This document shows positions 7,476 to 16,028 of a stretch of DNA of 64,000 nucleotides, one piece after another. How positions within the stretch are numbered: position 1 is the first letter of the stretch; every line of letters begins with the position of its first letter. The notes under the pieces were generated by a model. The model made no database searches. It was not told the origin of the DNA and saw only the letters and a program-made list of their open reading frames with translations. Source of the DNA: RGIG3077 sp045541475. Its GTDB lineage: Bacteria > Bacillota > Clostridia > Oscillospirales > Ruminococcaceae. The DNA lies in contig JAZQJI010000025.1 in assembly GCA_045541475.1 (NCBI GenBank), forward strand, positions 86,624-150,623, given 5' to 3'. Position numbers and translations under genes: made by a program.

Positions 7476-8966
7476 TCAAATTGAATTAATAAATCTGATA
7501 AATGCATTTTTACCATCAACATTTCTTTTATAAACACCTGCATCTTCAAGTACATTAAGAAAAACCTTACCTATTTCTTGTTCAAGGATTTTTCTTGCGT
7601 TATCTTCACAAAAATCATTATGATTAGCAAGTATTTCATCTGCCCAATCCGCATGATGTGCAAGTTTAGCAATCTTACGCAGGTCATCGCCGCATATCAT
7701 GGCATTTTCAAGCCAAACAATCTCTTTGGCAAGTCTTGCAGGCAAAACAGCCAGTCCCATAACCTCAATCAATCCTATATTTTCTTTCTTGATATGGTGT
7801 AAGGAAGGATTTGGATGAAAAACACCAAGCGGTCTTTCCTCGGTTGTTATATTATTACGAAGAACAAGGTCGCATTCGTAGATATTGCCTTTTTTTCTGG
7901 CAATCGGCGTAATTGTATTATGCGGTATACCATCGGTAAAAGCATATATACCCACATTTTCATCACTGTATCCTCGCCAGTTAACAAGAATATCATTACA
8001 GCATTCAGCAAGTGATTGTCTATCTTCAGAGCTTACACGAATTACAGACATAGGCCATTTAACAATACCTGCTTTTACATTTGGGTATGCTTTAATTTCA
8101 AATTCCGTTTCTATCGGAGCTTTTGCCATTGCAAAGGTATAGTTACCGCCTTGGAAATGCTCGTGGCTCAAAATAGAACCGCCAACAATGGGTAAATCTG
8201 CATTAGAACCTACAAAGTAATGCGGAAGATATTCTATAATATCAAACAGCTTTTCAAACACAGCGGCATCTATTACCATTGGTATGTGTTTTGCGTTGAA
8301 AACAATGCAATGCTCATTATAATAACCATAGGGCGAGTACTGCAACTGCCATTCGTCACCTGCAATCTGCATGGGTATAGGACGAAGATTTTGTCTTGCA
8401 GGGTGTGTAGCATGACCTGCAAAGCCCGCATTTTCAGGACAAAGCTGACACTTTGGGTACGCCAATGATTTCTGCTTGCCAGCCATTGCAATATCGCGAG
8501 GGTCTTTTTCGGGCTTGGAACAGTTAATTGTAATATCAAGCGTTCCGTATTCGCTGTCAAAAGTCCATTTCAAATCTTTGGCAATTCTGCCTGCGCGTAC
8601 ATAGTTAAGCTTCTTACTAAAATCATAGTACCATTCAGTTGCGCACTGCGGAGAAGTTTCGTATTTTTCTCTGAATTTTGAAACAACCTCTCTGGGCATG
8701 GGCGTTAATATGCCCATAATCTTTGTATCAAACAAATCGCGTGAATTTGCCGTATCTGCAATAATATCATTTTTACAGGCATAATCAATCAATGGCAAAA
8801 GTATATCGTCAATACTTTCGCCATTCCATTCCCCTGCTGTATCTTCCCAATCAGATAAATCAAGAGCTTGCATCAGTTGATTGCGTACAACATAAGTATC
8901 ATCAGATGTAATCAATTCGTTTTTAATTGCATAGTCAATAAGTTTTTGTACTGCTGAATATATCAT
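7476..8966 (-). CDS. galT: UDP-glucose--hexose-1-phosphate uridylyltransferase, class II GalT
   Basis: GalT moves UMP between UDP-glucose and galactose-1-phosphate (Leloir pathway). The 496-residue length and overall sequence are those of the Firmicutes class II enzyme (GalT2), about 150 residues longer than E. coli GalT. Landmarks are the substrate block GFAGHATHPARQNLRPIPM, YNEHCIVFNAKHIPM, and the active-site loop SHEHFQGGNY, which has HEH where class I enzymes have HPH. No galK or galE lies beside it. It has its own promoter (9006-9034). Confidence 0.95.
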   Translation of the reverse strand: MIYSAVQKLIDYAIKNELITSDDTYVVRNQLMQALDLSDWEDTAGEWNGESIDDILLPLIDYACKNDIIADTANSRDLFDTKIMGILTPMPREVVSKFREKYETSPQCATEWYYDFSKKLNYVRAGRIAKDLKWTFDSEYGTLDITINCSKPEKDPRDIAMAGKQKSLAYPKCQLCPENAGFAGHATHPARQNLRPIPMQIAGDEWQLQYSPYGYYNEHCIVFNAKHIPMVIDAAVFEKLFDIIEYLPHYFVGSNADLPIVGGSILSHEHFQGGNYTFAMAKAPIETEFEIKAYPNVKAGIVKWPMSVIRVSSEDRQSLAECCNDILVNWRGYSDENVGIYAFTDGIPHNTITPIARKKGNIYECDLVLRNNITTEERPLGVFHPNPSLHHIKKENIGLIEVMGLAVLPARLAKEIVWLENAMICGDDLRKIAKLAHHADWADEILANHNDFCEDNARKILEQEIGKVFLNVLEDAGVYKRNVDGKNAFIRFINSI

Positions 8967-9005
8967 AAATACCTCACATGATTTTCAAAAATACACACCT
9001 TAAAT

Positions 9006-9034
9006 AAATTAACATTTTTTTGAGATAATGTCAA
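9006..9034 (-). promoter_or_regulatory. galT promoter
   Basis: Minus-strand TTGACA and TAATTT are separated by 17 bases, about 40 bases upstream of the galT start. The -35 is perfect and the -10 is weak, which leaves room for activator control. Confidence 0.5.
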
Positions 9035-9053
9035 GATAAAAATGCGATTATGC

Positions 9054-9082
9054 TTGATAAAAACGCACTAATATTGTATAAT
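9054..9082 (+). promoter_or_regulatory. Promoter of the 9108-10545 membrane-protein pair
   Basis: TTGATA and TATAAT are separated by 17 bases, followed by AAAGGAG at 9092 and ATG at 9108. It diverges from the galT promoter 20 bases away. Confidence 0.75.
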
Positions 9083-9107
9083 ATCATCAATAAAGGAGTG
9101 TGATTGT

Positions 9108-10040
9108 ATGAATTCCGAGCACATTGATAAATACAGCGGAACCGTTGTGAGACTGCCGAAATATGTAGCTATTATCGGGTGGGTGCTTTTTATCTTGTTT
9201 GCGCCCGTTACAGCTTTTACTTTGTATTTTGACTTAATCGGGCCGTTTGTAATATGCTTTTTCTGCGTGCCATGCTTTGTCGGCATACTTATACTGTTCA
9301 AATACTATATGTCGTACATAAAAATTCAGTCTGATAAAATCATCAAGCGTAATTTCCTCGGAAATGCTATTGAATACGATTCAAAAGATATTGTGAGATT
9401 ACACGATGATGATGCAAATAATGTTATTAATAAGAAAAAGGTCGGAAAATCCATAGCAATAGAATTTAAAAATGGTGAGCTTTTACGGTTTAGTAAGCGT
9501 TCAAAGCATTGGGATAAGTTAAATGCCTATGCAGTATTCTGCATCATCAATAATGCAAATCCAAGAAATCTGTACATTGAAAATCAAGAAATATCTGTTA
9601 CTGCAAAATCACCTTTTAAGATGTGTGTTGTAGGATTGGTACTAATATTAACGGGAATTTTCCTTATATCTCGCGGAATTGACAGCATTATTAATATGTT
9701 GGTACTTATCATTGTAACGATACTCGGTCTTTTACTTATACTGAATTTTGTCAACTATAAGTCAAAGCTTGAAAATGAAATCCTGTATTACAAAAGCTTT
9801 ATCGGTATAAAACGTAAGTATAAACTAAGCGATATTTTGTCTTGCACTTACTTTTTTGAGGGCAATATATTTATTGTTGAGTTTACATGTTATTATGATA
9901 AAAAAGATAACAAATGCACACGAAGCAAATTTGTAGCAATCCCTTTAGACAGCAAAAACGGACGATTGTTAGCAAATTACATTCACGATTATTGCAAGCA
10001 CCGCATAACAATTACATCAACTACAAAGGATGTGCTCTAA
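9108..10040 (+). CDS. Membrane protein with two hairpin-plus-PH-like modules
   Basis: This 310-residue protein has no firm family match. It is built as two similar halves. Each half has a pair of transmembrane segments (VAIIGWVLFILFAPVTAFTL and FVICFFCVPCFVGILILF; MCVVGLVLILTGIFLI and LVLIIVTILGLLLILNFV), followed by a soluble beta-rich part with a phrase like DKIIKRNFLGNAIEYDSKDI or NEILYYKSFIGIKRKYKLSDI. That arrangement recalls bacterial PH-like (bPH) and DUF6560-like membrane proteins. The second half is clearly related to the next gene. AAAGGAG precedes ATG 9108. The function is unknown. Confidence 0.75.
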   Translation: MNSEHIDKYSGTVVRLPKYVAIIGWVLFILFAPVTAFTLYFDLIGPFVICFFCVPCFVGILILFKYYMSYIKIQSDKIIKRNFLGNAIEYDSKDIVRLHDDDANNVINKKKVGKSIAIEFKNGELLRFSKRSKHWDKLNAYAVFCIINNANPRNLYIENQEISVTAKSPFKMCVVGLVLILTGIFLISRGIDSIINMLVLIIVTILGLLLILNFVNYKSKLENEILYYKSFIGIKRKYKLSDILSCTYFFEGNIFIVEFTCYYDKKDNKCTRSKFVAIPLDSKNGRLLANYIHDYCKHRITITSTTKDVL

Positions 10041-10041
10041 A

Positions 10042-10545
10042 ATGTTTGAGAAAAACTATATCAGCAATGAAGATGCCAACTTTGAAAATATGCTTGACAA
10101 AAACGGAAATATATCTATTACGGTCAAGGCGTCTGCTTTTCACATCATCATCGGATTGATATCTATTTTGATTGGTGTTTTAGGATTTTTACTGCACAAA
10201 ACAGACGACATATCAACAAGATTTAGCTATATAGTATTTTTGTGCTCGGGTTTTCTCTTATTGGTAGAATACATAAATTTTGAATTACGACTTGATGGTG
10301 ACGAGATATATCACAAAAACTTATTCGGCGTTGAAAGATGGCTAAAACTAAGTGACATTACAACATACTACGTGACTAATCGCAAGCGTATTTACACAAT
10401 CGAATTTAGCCAACAATGCGACAAAGCAGGAAATTACAAAGAATGTAATCGCAAGCTATTTTTATATACAGATACAAAAGAAGGTAAAATGGTAGCGCAA
10501 TACATATCAAACTATTACCGATACTACATAATTGAGAAAGAATAA
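10042..10545 (+). CDS. Membrane protein paralogous to the second half of the preceding protein
   Basis: This 167-residue protein has two transmembrane segments (FHIIIGLISILIGVLGFLL and YIVFLCSGFLLLVEY) and a soluble part with DGDEIYHKNLFGVERWLKLSDI. That part aligns with NEILYYKSFIGIKRKYKLSDI of the upstream protein, and the alignment continues to the C terminus (YISNYYRYYI against YIHDYCKHRI). The start is ATG 10042, one base after the upstream stop, with AAAGGA eleven bases back; ATG 10030 would touch that Shine-Dalgarno. The pair is translationally coupled and probably forms one complex. The function is unknown. Confidence 0.75.
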   Translation: MFEKNYISNEDANFENMLDKNGNISITVKASAFHIIIGLISILIGVLGFLLHKTDDISTRFSYIVFLCSGFLLLVEYINFELRLDGDEIYHKNLFGVERWLKLSDITTYYVTNRKRIYTIEFSQQCDKAGNYKECNRKLFLYTDTKEGKMVAQYISNYYRYYIIEKE

Positions 10546-10579
10546 AAGCTTTATTTAATGGAATATATCTAAAAAATCG

Positions 10580-10608
10580 TTGACTTTAGCTCTTTAGAAT
10601 GTTATAAT
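10580..10608 (+). promoter_or_regulatory. Promoter of the amino-acid ABC transporter operon
   Basis: TTGACT and TATAAT are separated by 17 bases, about 50 bases before the binding-protein start codon. This is a near-consensus sigma-A promoter. Confidence 0.85.
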
Positions 10609-10659
10609 TATTGTTAATGTAAAAAACGACTTAAATTTATAAACGAAAGGAAAATTATC

Positions 10660-11523
10660 ATGAAAAAAATCTTATCATTAATGCTTGCAGGCGTACTTAC
10701 AATGTCATCATTTATCGCTTGCGGTAAGGACGATGAAAAAGCAGGTAGCGACACACCCGCAGTAAAGGTTATTGAAATCGCACTTACTGAGGAAGAATAT
10801 GCATTTGGCGTTGCAAAGGATGATCCTGAGCTTCTCGCTTCAGTAAATGACTTTATTGCAGAAATTAAAGATAACGGCACTTTTGATGAAATCCTCAACA
10901 AATATTTTGGTGATGGAACCCCCGAAGCTGTTGTTCCCGTTGCTGAAGATTCATCAAAGGATCAGCTTGTAGTTGTAACAAATGCAGAATTTGCTCCTTT
11001 TGAATACATGGAAGGCGATAAATATTACGGTGTTGATATGGAAATTGCCGCTGCTCTCGCAAAGGATCTCGGAAAAGAGCTTGTAATCAAAAACGTTGAT
11101 TTTGAATCCGTATGCTCCAACATTGATGCAGGCTACGGCGATATTGCAATGGCTGGACTTACCGTTAACGAAGAACGTACTGAATTTGTAACTTTCTCTG
11201 AATCCTACTACGGTGCTTCTCAGTATCTCATCGTAAAGGGCGATGAAACAGCTTTTGACGGTTGCAAAACAGCAGATGATGTTGTAAAGATTCTTAACAG
11301 CATGAAGGAATCTGACGAAATCGGCGTACAGACAGGTACAACAGGTCAGCTTTTTGTTGACGGTGACGAAGATTTCGGTTTTGACGGTCTTACACCTTCA
11401 AGCAAGGGCTACGGCTCAGGTGCATTGGCAGTTCAGGATATGCTCAACGGCGGCGTTAAGTATGTAATTATCGATGCTGCTCCCGCAATCAGAATTGCTG
11501 AATCCATTAACAAAGTAAACTAA
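10660..11523 (+). CDS. Amino-acid ABC transporter substrate-binding lipoprotein, apparently circularly permuted
   Basis: This is a family 3 extracellular solute-binding protein anchored by a lipobox (SSFIACG, lipidated Cys near residue 21). The main fold starts unusually late: QLVVVTNAEFAPFEYMEG near residue 107, then YYGVDMEIAAALAKDLGK, and it stops at YVIIDAAPAIRIAES at the very C terminus. The closing segment that normally follows (ALTEEEYAFGV, DPELLASVNDFIAEIKDNG and ILNKYFG) is found instead at residues 40-85, before the main fold. The order of parts is therefore rotated relative to classical members. The substrate is probably a polar amino acid, with the permease and ATPase downstream. 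A hairpin at 11552 separates it from them and may raise its relative expression. Confidence 0.9.
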   Translation: MKKILSLMLAGVLTMSSFIACGKDDEKAGSDTPAVKVIEIALTEEEYAFGVAKDDPELLASVNDFIAEIKDNGTFDEILNKYFGDGTPEAVVPVAEDSSKDQLVVVTNAEFAPFEYMEGDKYYGVDMEIAAALAKDLGKELVIKNVDFESVCSNIDAGYGDIAMAGLTVNEERTEFVTFSESYYGASQYLIVKGDETAFDGCKTADDVVKILNSMKESDEIGVQTGTTGQLFVDGDEDFGFDGLTPSSKGYGSGALAVQDMLNGGVKYVIIDAAPAIRIAESINKVN

Positions 11524-11551
11524 TTGTAAAGACACAACGATATAAAGATAA

Positions 11552-11590
11552 CCCTGTCTGCTATTTCGGCAGGCAGGGCTATACTGTTTT
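11552..11590 (+). terminator. Intra-operon stem-loop between binding protein and permease
   Basis: CCCTGTCTGC / GCAGGCAGGG form a 10-bp stem with one G-T pair and a 7-base loop, with a T5 run a few bases later. It is probably a leaky terminator or mRNA 3'-end protector that lets the binding protein be made in excess over the membrane parts. Confidence 0.7.
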
Positions 11591-11629
11591 TGTGGCCTAA
11601 CGTTGCATAAGCAGTAAGCGGAGGAATTT

Positions 11630-12337
11630 ATGAATAAGTTCGGCATAAAATGGGATACTTTTGTGGAATCGTGGAACGAAGGCGGCAGCACAAGAGTTAT
11701 GGAAGGATTGAAAAACACCGTAACTATTGCTGTTATCGGTCTGCTCGTCGGAATAGTTATAGGCATAATTATTGCAGTTGTGCGTGTAATGCCTAAATAT
11801 AAACTTATACCGCGAATTCTTGACAAAATATGCTACATATACACATCATTTTTTAGAGGCACACCTATTGTTGTACAGCTTCTGGTTGGATACTATGTAC
11901 TATTTCCGTTATTAGGCATTACAGTTTCGTCGCTCATCACTTGTATTATTATTTTTGGTCTCAACAGTGGTGCGTATTTATCAGAAACCATGCGTGCAGG
12001 CATCAATTCTGTTGATTCCGGTCAGATGGAAGCCGGCAGAGCCTTGGGTTTAAGCTATGGTGCTACAATGATAAAAATCGTTGTTCCGCAAGCTATAAAA
12101 AACATACTGCCCACAATCGGTAATGAGTTTATATCTCTTATAAAAGAAACCTCAGTCGTATCCTTTGTTGGTGCAGTTGATTTATATAACGCATTCAGAT
12201 ACATCGGTTCAAACAATTATGAATTTATGGTTCCGTATCTTGTAATGGCATTATTCTATATTGTAATTGTTTTGCTTATCAGCCTTGGAATTAAACTTAT
12301 GGAAAGGAGCTTGCATAAGAGTGATAGACGTAGTTAA
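11630..12337 (+). CDS. Amino-acid ABC transporter permease (HisM/GlnP family)
   Basis: This 235-residue protein is an inner-membrane permease with about five transmembrane segments. The family coupling (EAA) loop is visible as EAGRALGLSYGATMIKIVVP near residue 144, and YTSFFRGTPIVVQLLVGYY near residue 73 is the typical polar amino-acid permease signature. It follows the binding protein and overlaps the ATPase gene by 17 bases, so it is translationally coupled to it. GGAGG lies about six bases before ATG 11630. Confidence 0.95.
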   Translation: MNKFGIKWDTFVESWNEGGSTRVMEGLKNTVTIAVIGLLVGIVIGIIIAVVRVMPKYKLIPRILDKICYIYTSFFRGTPIVVQLLVGYYVLFPLLGITVSSLITCIIIFGLNSGAYLSETMRAGINSVDSGQMEAGRALGLSYGATMIKIVVPQAIKNILPTIGNEFISLIKETSVVSFVGAVDLYNAFRYIGSNNYEFMVPYLVMALFYIVIVLLISLGIKLMERSLHKSDRRS

Positions 12338-13109
12338 CCTTACAAAGCGTTACGGCAAGCTTACCGTGCTTGATGAAATTTCAGTAAGTATAAAATCAGG
12401 CGAAAAGGTTGTTGTTATCGGTCCGTCGGGCAGCGGAAAATCAACATTTCTACGCTGCCTTAACTGTATGGAAGACCCAACAAGCGGTCAGATAGTTTTC
12501 AAAGGCGAGAACATTGCGGATATGAAAGTTGATATCAACAAACATCGCAGACATATCGGCATGGTTTTTCAGCAGTTCAACCTTTTTAATAACAAAACTG
12601 TTTTGCAGAATATTATGCTTGCTCCCGTACACATACAATTAAAAGAAACTCGCATGGCTAGATTTAAGGCTTTTTTCACAAAGGATTCCAGTATAATTTC
12701 CAAGAAAGAGATTATAGCAAATGCAAGACAAAATGCTGAGCGGTTGTTGGAACGTGTTGGGCTTTCCGAAAAAGCAGACCAATACCCTTCTTCCCTCTCA
12801 GGCGGACAAAAACAACGTATTGCAATTGCCCGTTCACTTGCGATGAATCCTGATGTTATTTTGTTTGATGAACCCACAAGTGCGCTTGATCCTGAAATGG
12901 TAGGCGAAGTTTTGGAACTTATGAAAGAGCTTGCCGACGACGGAATGACCATGGTGGTTGTAACTCACGAAATGGGTTTTGCACGTGAAGTTGCTAGCCG
13001 TGTAATGTTTATGGATGGTGGTAAAATCGTTGAAGATAGCTGTCCGGAAGAATTTTTCTCAAACCCACAGCATCCCCGTCTCAAAGAATTTTTAAGCAAG
13101 GTATTATAA
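12321..13109 (+). CDS. Amino-acid ABC transporter ATP-binding protein (GlnQ family)
   Basis: This 262-residue ATPase energises the upstream permease. It has Walker A GPSGSGKST near residue 34, a Q-loop FQQFNLF, signature LSGGQKQRIAIARS, Walker B VILFDEPTSALD and the H-loop VTHE. Compared with typical GlnQ proteins (about 240 residues) it carries an extra stretch around residues 105-130 (ARFKAFFTKDSSIISKKEI). The start is GTG 12321, giving VIDVVNLTKRYG, with GGAAAGGAG eleven bases upstream; the longer frame upstream lies inside the permease gene. Confidence 0.95.
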   Translation: MIDVVNLTKRYGKLTVLDEISVSIKSGEKVVVIGPSGSGKSTFLRCLNCMEDPTSGQIVFKGENIADMKVDINKHRRHIGMVFQQFNLFNNKTVLQNIMLAPVHIQLKETRMARFKAFFTKDSSIISKKEIIANARQNAERLLERVGLSEKADQYPSSLSGGQKQRIAIARSLAMNPDVILFDEPTSALDPEMVGEVLELMKELADDGMTMVVVTHEMGFAREVASRVMFMDGGKIVEDSCPEEFFSNPQHPRLKEFLSKVL

Positions 13110-13112
13110 TAT

Positions 13113-13541
13113 ATGCAGTTAAATATCCACATTTCAAACGACAAATCAACATTTGAAAAAGCTATGCAAATCCGCCAAACTGTTTTTGTTGATGAGCAAA
13201 ACTTTGTTGACGAATTTGATGAAATAGACAAAATTGCCTATCATGCCGCCGTATTTGATAACGACAAGCTTATCGGTTGCGGAAGAGTTTTTCTTGATGA
13301 AAAAGGCTGTCACATTGGCAGAATAGCTGTTGTTAAAGAATACAGAGGCAAAAAAGTAGGTTCTTATATAGTAACAGAGCTTGAAAAATTTGGCGCAAAA
13401 ACTTTTGAATTTGACAAGTACGTGCTATCGGCTCAAACAAGAGTAAAAGATTTTTATGCTAATCTTGGCTATAAAGAACATGGTGATATTTACTTTGAAG
13501 AACATTGTGAGCACGTTGAAATGTATAAGCAAAAGCAATAA
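13113..13541 (+). CDS. GNAT-family N-acetyltransferase (ElaA/YjcF-like)
   Basis: This 142-residue cytoplasmic acetyltransferase has the GNAT acetyl-CoA motif A as IGRIAVVKEYRGKKVGSYIV near residues 68-88. The N-terminal AMQIRQTVFVDEQNF is typical of the ElaA/YjcF group, and YANLGYKEHGDIYFEEHCEH is at the C-terminal end. It begins three bases after the transporter ATPase stop, so it is the last gene of that operon. The acceptor substrate is unknown; a role in modifying the imported amino compound is possible but unproven. Confidence 0.88.
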   Translation: MQLNIHISNDKSTFEKAMQIRQTVFVDEQNFVDEFDEIDKIAYHAAVFDNDKLIGCGRVFLDEKGCHIGRIAVVKEYRGKKVGSYIVTELEKFGAKTFEFDKYVLSAQTRVKDFYANLGYKEHGDIYFEEHCEHVEMYKQKQ

Positions 13542-13596
13542 CGATACTATTACGGCAAACGTGCTGTAAAGCTAAACACTTTTACAATTGGCAAAA

Positions 13597-13640
13597 AACA
13601 AGGGAGAGCATCGGGTTATACCGACGCTCTCCCTTGTTAT
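13597..13640 (+). terminator. Bidirectional terminator between convergent operons
   Basis: AACAAGGGAGAGC / GCTCTCCCTTGTT form a 13-bp stem extended by an imperfect inner stem around TCGG/CCGA. It has A-rich flanks on the left and T-rich flanks on the right, and serves both the GNAT gene and manC. Confidence 0.85.
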
Positions 13641-13692
13641 TTTCCTTTATATCGCCTTAGCATAGATAAATATTGCGTAAAGTAATTTGCCA

Positions 13693-15015
13693 TTACACAC
13701 ATTCAGGCAACTCAAATTTCTGTTTATCATGCACACTTATACCCTTGCCTACTTGAACTTCTATCAATTTAAGTTCAGTATCAGCAAATACAGTATGCTT
13801 TTCATGTGCGGCAACAGTTATAACATCACCCACTTTGATAGTATTCATTTTTCCGTCAACCAAAGTGCGTCCCTGCCCCGAAATAACAACCCATACTTCA
13901 TCACGATTTTTATGGCTGTGATAGTTCATGCTATGCCCGGGATTGAGTGTAACTTTTATCGTCAGGCTTTCCTCCTCAACTTCAAGCACTCTAAAGCTTC
14001 CCCATGACTTTTCCGCAAACATTATCTGCTGATCAATTTTATCAACAAAGGGCTTTATATAGCTTGATTGATGCTTATCAGAAACCAAAATGCCTTCAGG
14101 GCTTGCCGAAATCACCACATCGTGAAGTCCCATTGCAATAATAGGTATGCTCATTTCGTTAATGATATGTACATTTGTACACTCATCATTCATTGTTGCA
14201 TCTCCAACGCTGCTTTCTACCATAGCTTCAGTAAGCGTGTTCCATGTACCTAAATCCTTCCATTGTCCCGAAAAGCGCATTACCTTTATATTGTTTTCCT
14301 TCTCAACAACGGCATAATCAAAGCTGATTTTCTGCAAAGTATCATACTTTTCAAACAAATCATTATAATCCACAAAATCAATCAATTCATGAGCTTTATC
14401 AAGTACATATTTCAGCTTATAAGCAAAAACACCACTGTTCCACAATGCACCTTGCTCTATATATTTTTCTGCGGTTTTTTCATCAGGCTTTTCTTTAAAG
14501 CTTTTTACTTTGCTGATATCATCTGCACTTTCAGGTATAATATAACCGTATTTTTCGCTCGGATATGTCGGTTCTATACCCATAAGTACGAGATTTGCAT
14601 CACCTTTATCAGCCAGCATTGTAAGTTGTTTAACTGCCACAAAATAATCATCTTCAACATAAGGATCAACAGGGCATACTGCAACCGTTTCTTCCTTACT
14701 GATACCCATAACATCAACAAGATAGGCTGTTGCAAGTGCAATAGCGGGAAAAGTATCTCTGCGGTATGGTTCGACAGAAATTCCTACATCTTCACCCAAC
14801 TGATTAAAAATAGCAGAAACCTGGCTTTTCGACGTAGCAATTGTTACCGAAGCATCCTTATCAGCAGATTTTATCTGGCGGTATACACGTTGTACCATGG
14901 ATTCATATTCGCCTTTATCAGTTTTAAAAATCTTTATAAACTGCTTTGAGCGGATATCATTCGATAACGGCCATAATCTTTTACCGGAACCACCCGACAA
15001 TAACACAATATTCAT
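13693..15015 (-). CDS. manC: Mannose-1-phosphate guanylyltransferase / mannose-6-phosphate isomerase
   Basis: This protein makes GDP-mannose from mannose-1-phosphate and GTP. It has 440 residues, somewhat short for the bifunctional type II enzyme. The N-terminal nucleotidyltransferase has MNIVLLSGGSGKRLWPLSN and FKEKPD near residue 165. The C-terminal cupin domain has the metal-binding block NPGHSMNYHSHKNRDEVW near residues 359-376, followed by GDVITVAAHEKHT. It is the last gene of the gmd-fcl-manC operon (34-base gap), which supplies GDP-L-fucose. Confidence 0.93.
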   Translation of the reverse strand: MNIVLLSGGSGKRLWPLSNDIRSKQFIKIFKTDKGEYESMVQRVYRQIKSADKDASVTIATSKSQVSAIFNQLGEDVGISVEPYRRDTFPAIALATAYLVDVMGISKEETVAVCPVDPYVEDDYFVAVKQLTMLADKGDANLVLMGIEPTYPSEKYGYIIPESADDISKVKSFKEKPDEKTAEKYIEQGALWNSGVFAYKLKYVLDKAHELIDFVDYNDLFEKYDTLQKISFDYAVVEKENNIKVMRFSGQWKDLGTWNTLTEAMVESSVGDATMNDECTNVHIINEMSIPIIAMGLHDVVISASPEGILVSDKHQSSYIKPFVDKIDQQIMFAEKSWGSFRVLEVEEESLTIKVTLNPGHSMNYHSHKNRDEVWVVISGQGRTLVDGKMNTIKVGDVITVAAHEKHTVFADTELKLIEVQVGKGISVHDKQKFELPECV

Positions 15016-15049
15016 TCATTTTCTCCCAACATATCGCAATATTACGTAT

Positions 15050-15994
15050 TTATCTTTCAGCACGCATAGGGTTGTTTAAAAAATCCTGATAAGACAGGCG
15101 GATGCCATCTTCAAGCTCAGTTTTGTATGTCCAACCAAGTGCTTTTGCCTTGCTCACATCAAGCAACTTTCTCGGTGTTCCGTTCGGCTTTGATGTATCC
15201 CATCGGATTTCACCATTGTAACCAACAACTTTTGCAACAAGCTCGGTCAGTTCCTTTATACTCAATTCCTTGCCTGTGCCTGCGTTTACGGTTTCATTTC
15301 CGCTATAATTATTCATTAAGTACACACAGAGATTTGCAAGGTCATCAACATATAAAAACTCTCTAAGCGGACTGCCATCGCCCCAGCAAGTAACATAAGG
15401 CATATTCTGTTCTTTCGCTTCATGAAAACGCCTTATAAGTGCAGGCAAAACATGACTATGCGTGGGATGATAATTATCATTTGGTCCATATAGATTTGTT
15501 GGCATAAGGCTGATATAATCAGTGCCATATTGACGATTTAAATATTCACAGTACTTAAGTCCGCTGATTTTAGCCAGTGCATACGCTTCGTTAGTTTGCT
15601 CAAGCTCGCTTGTAAGCAAACAGCTTTCCTTCATTGGTTGCGGCGCCATTCTCGGATAAATACACGAAGAGCCTAAAAACTCTAATTTTTTGCATCCGTT
15701 TTTCCAAGCCGAATGAATAACATTCATCTCTAAAATCATGTTATCGTACATAAAATCAGCTAAAGCATTGGAATTGGCAACAATACCGCCAACCTTAGCC
15801 GCCGCCAAAAATACATAATCAGGTTTTTCCTGCTCAAAGAATTTTTCAACAGCGTCCTGCCTTGTCAAATCAAGTTCAGCATGGGTGCGTGTAATTATAT
15901 TTGTATATCCCTGACGCTGTAATTCACGAACAATCGCAGAGCCAACCATTCCTCTATGTCCTGCAACATATATTTTTGCATTTATCTCCATCAT
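15050..15994 (-). CDS. fcl: GDP-L-fucose synthase (GDP-4-keto-6-deoxymannose 3,5-epimerase/4-reductase)
   Basis: This enzyme completes the conversion of GDP-mannose to GDP-L-fucose with NADPH. The 314-residue SDR fold has the nucleotide motif AGHRGMVGSAIVREL at the N terminus, AAAKVGGI near residue 68, the catalytic Ser region FLGSSCIYP and YALAKISGLKYCE with the Tyr-Lys pair, and NLYGPNDNYHPTHSHVLPAL, diagnostic for this family. It starts with two ATG codons; the first has GGAG eleven bases upstream. It sits 34 bases behind gmd. Confidence 0.96.
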   Translation of the reverse strand: MMEINAKIYVAGHRGMVGSAIVRELQRQGYTNIITRTHAELDLTRQDAVEKFFEQEKPDYVFLAAAKVGGIVANSNALADFMYDNMILEMNVIHSAWKNGCKKLEFLGSSCIYPRMAPQPMKESCLLTSELEQTNEAYALAKISGLKYCEYLNRQYGTDYISLMPTNLYGPNDNYHPTHSHVLPALIRRFHEAKEQNMPYVTCWGDGSPLREFLYVDDLANLCVYLMNNYSGNETVNAGTGKELSIKELTELVAKVVGYNGEIRWDTSKPNGTPRKLLDVSKAKALGWTYKTELEDGIRLSYQDFLNNPMRAER

Positions 15995-16028
15995 TATCTT
16001 TATTTCTCCGATTATATATTTAGTATAA

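Noticed and set aside
14263..14949. 228-codon plus-strand frame inside manC
   Set aside because: It is antisense to a certain enzyme; the Phe/Ile/Cys-rich translation is typical of a mirror frame in AT-rich DNA.
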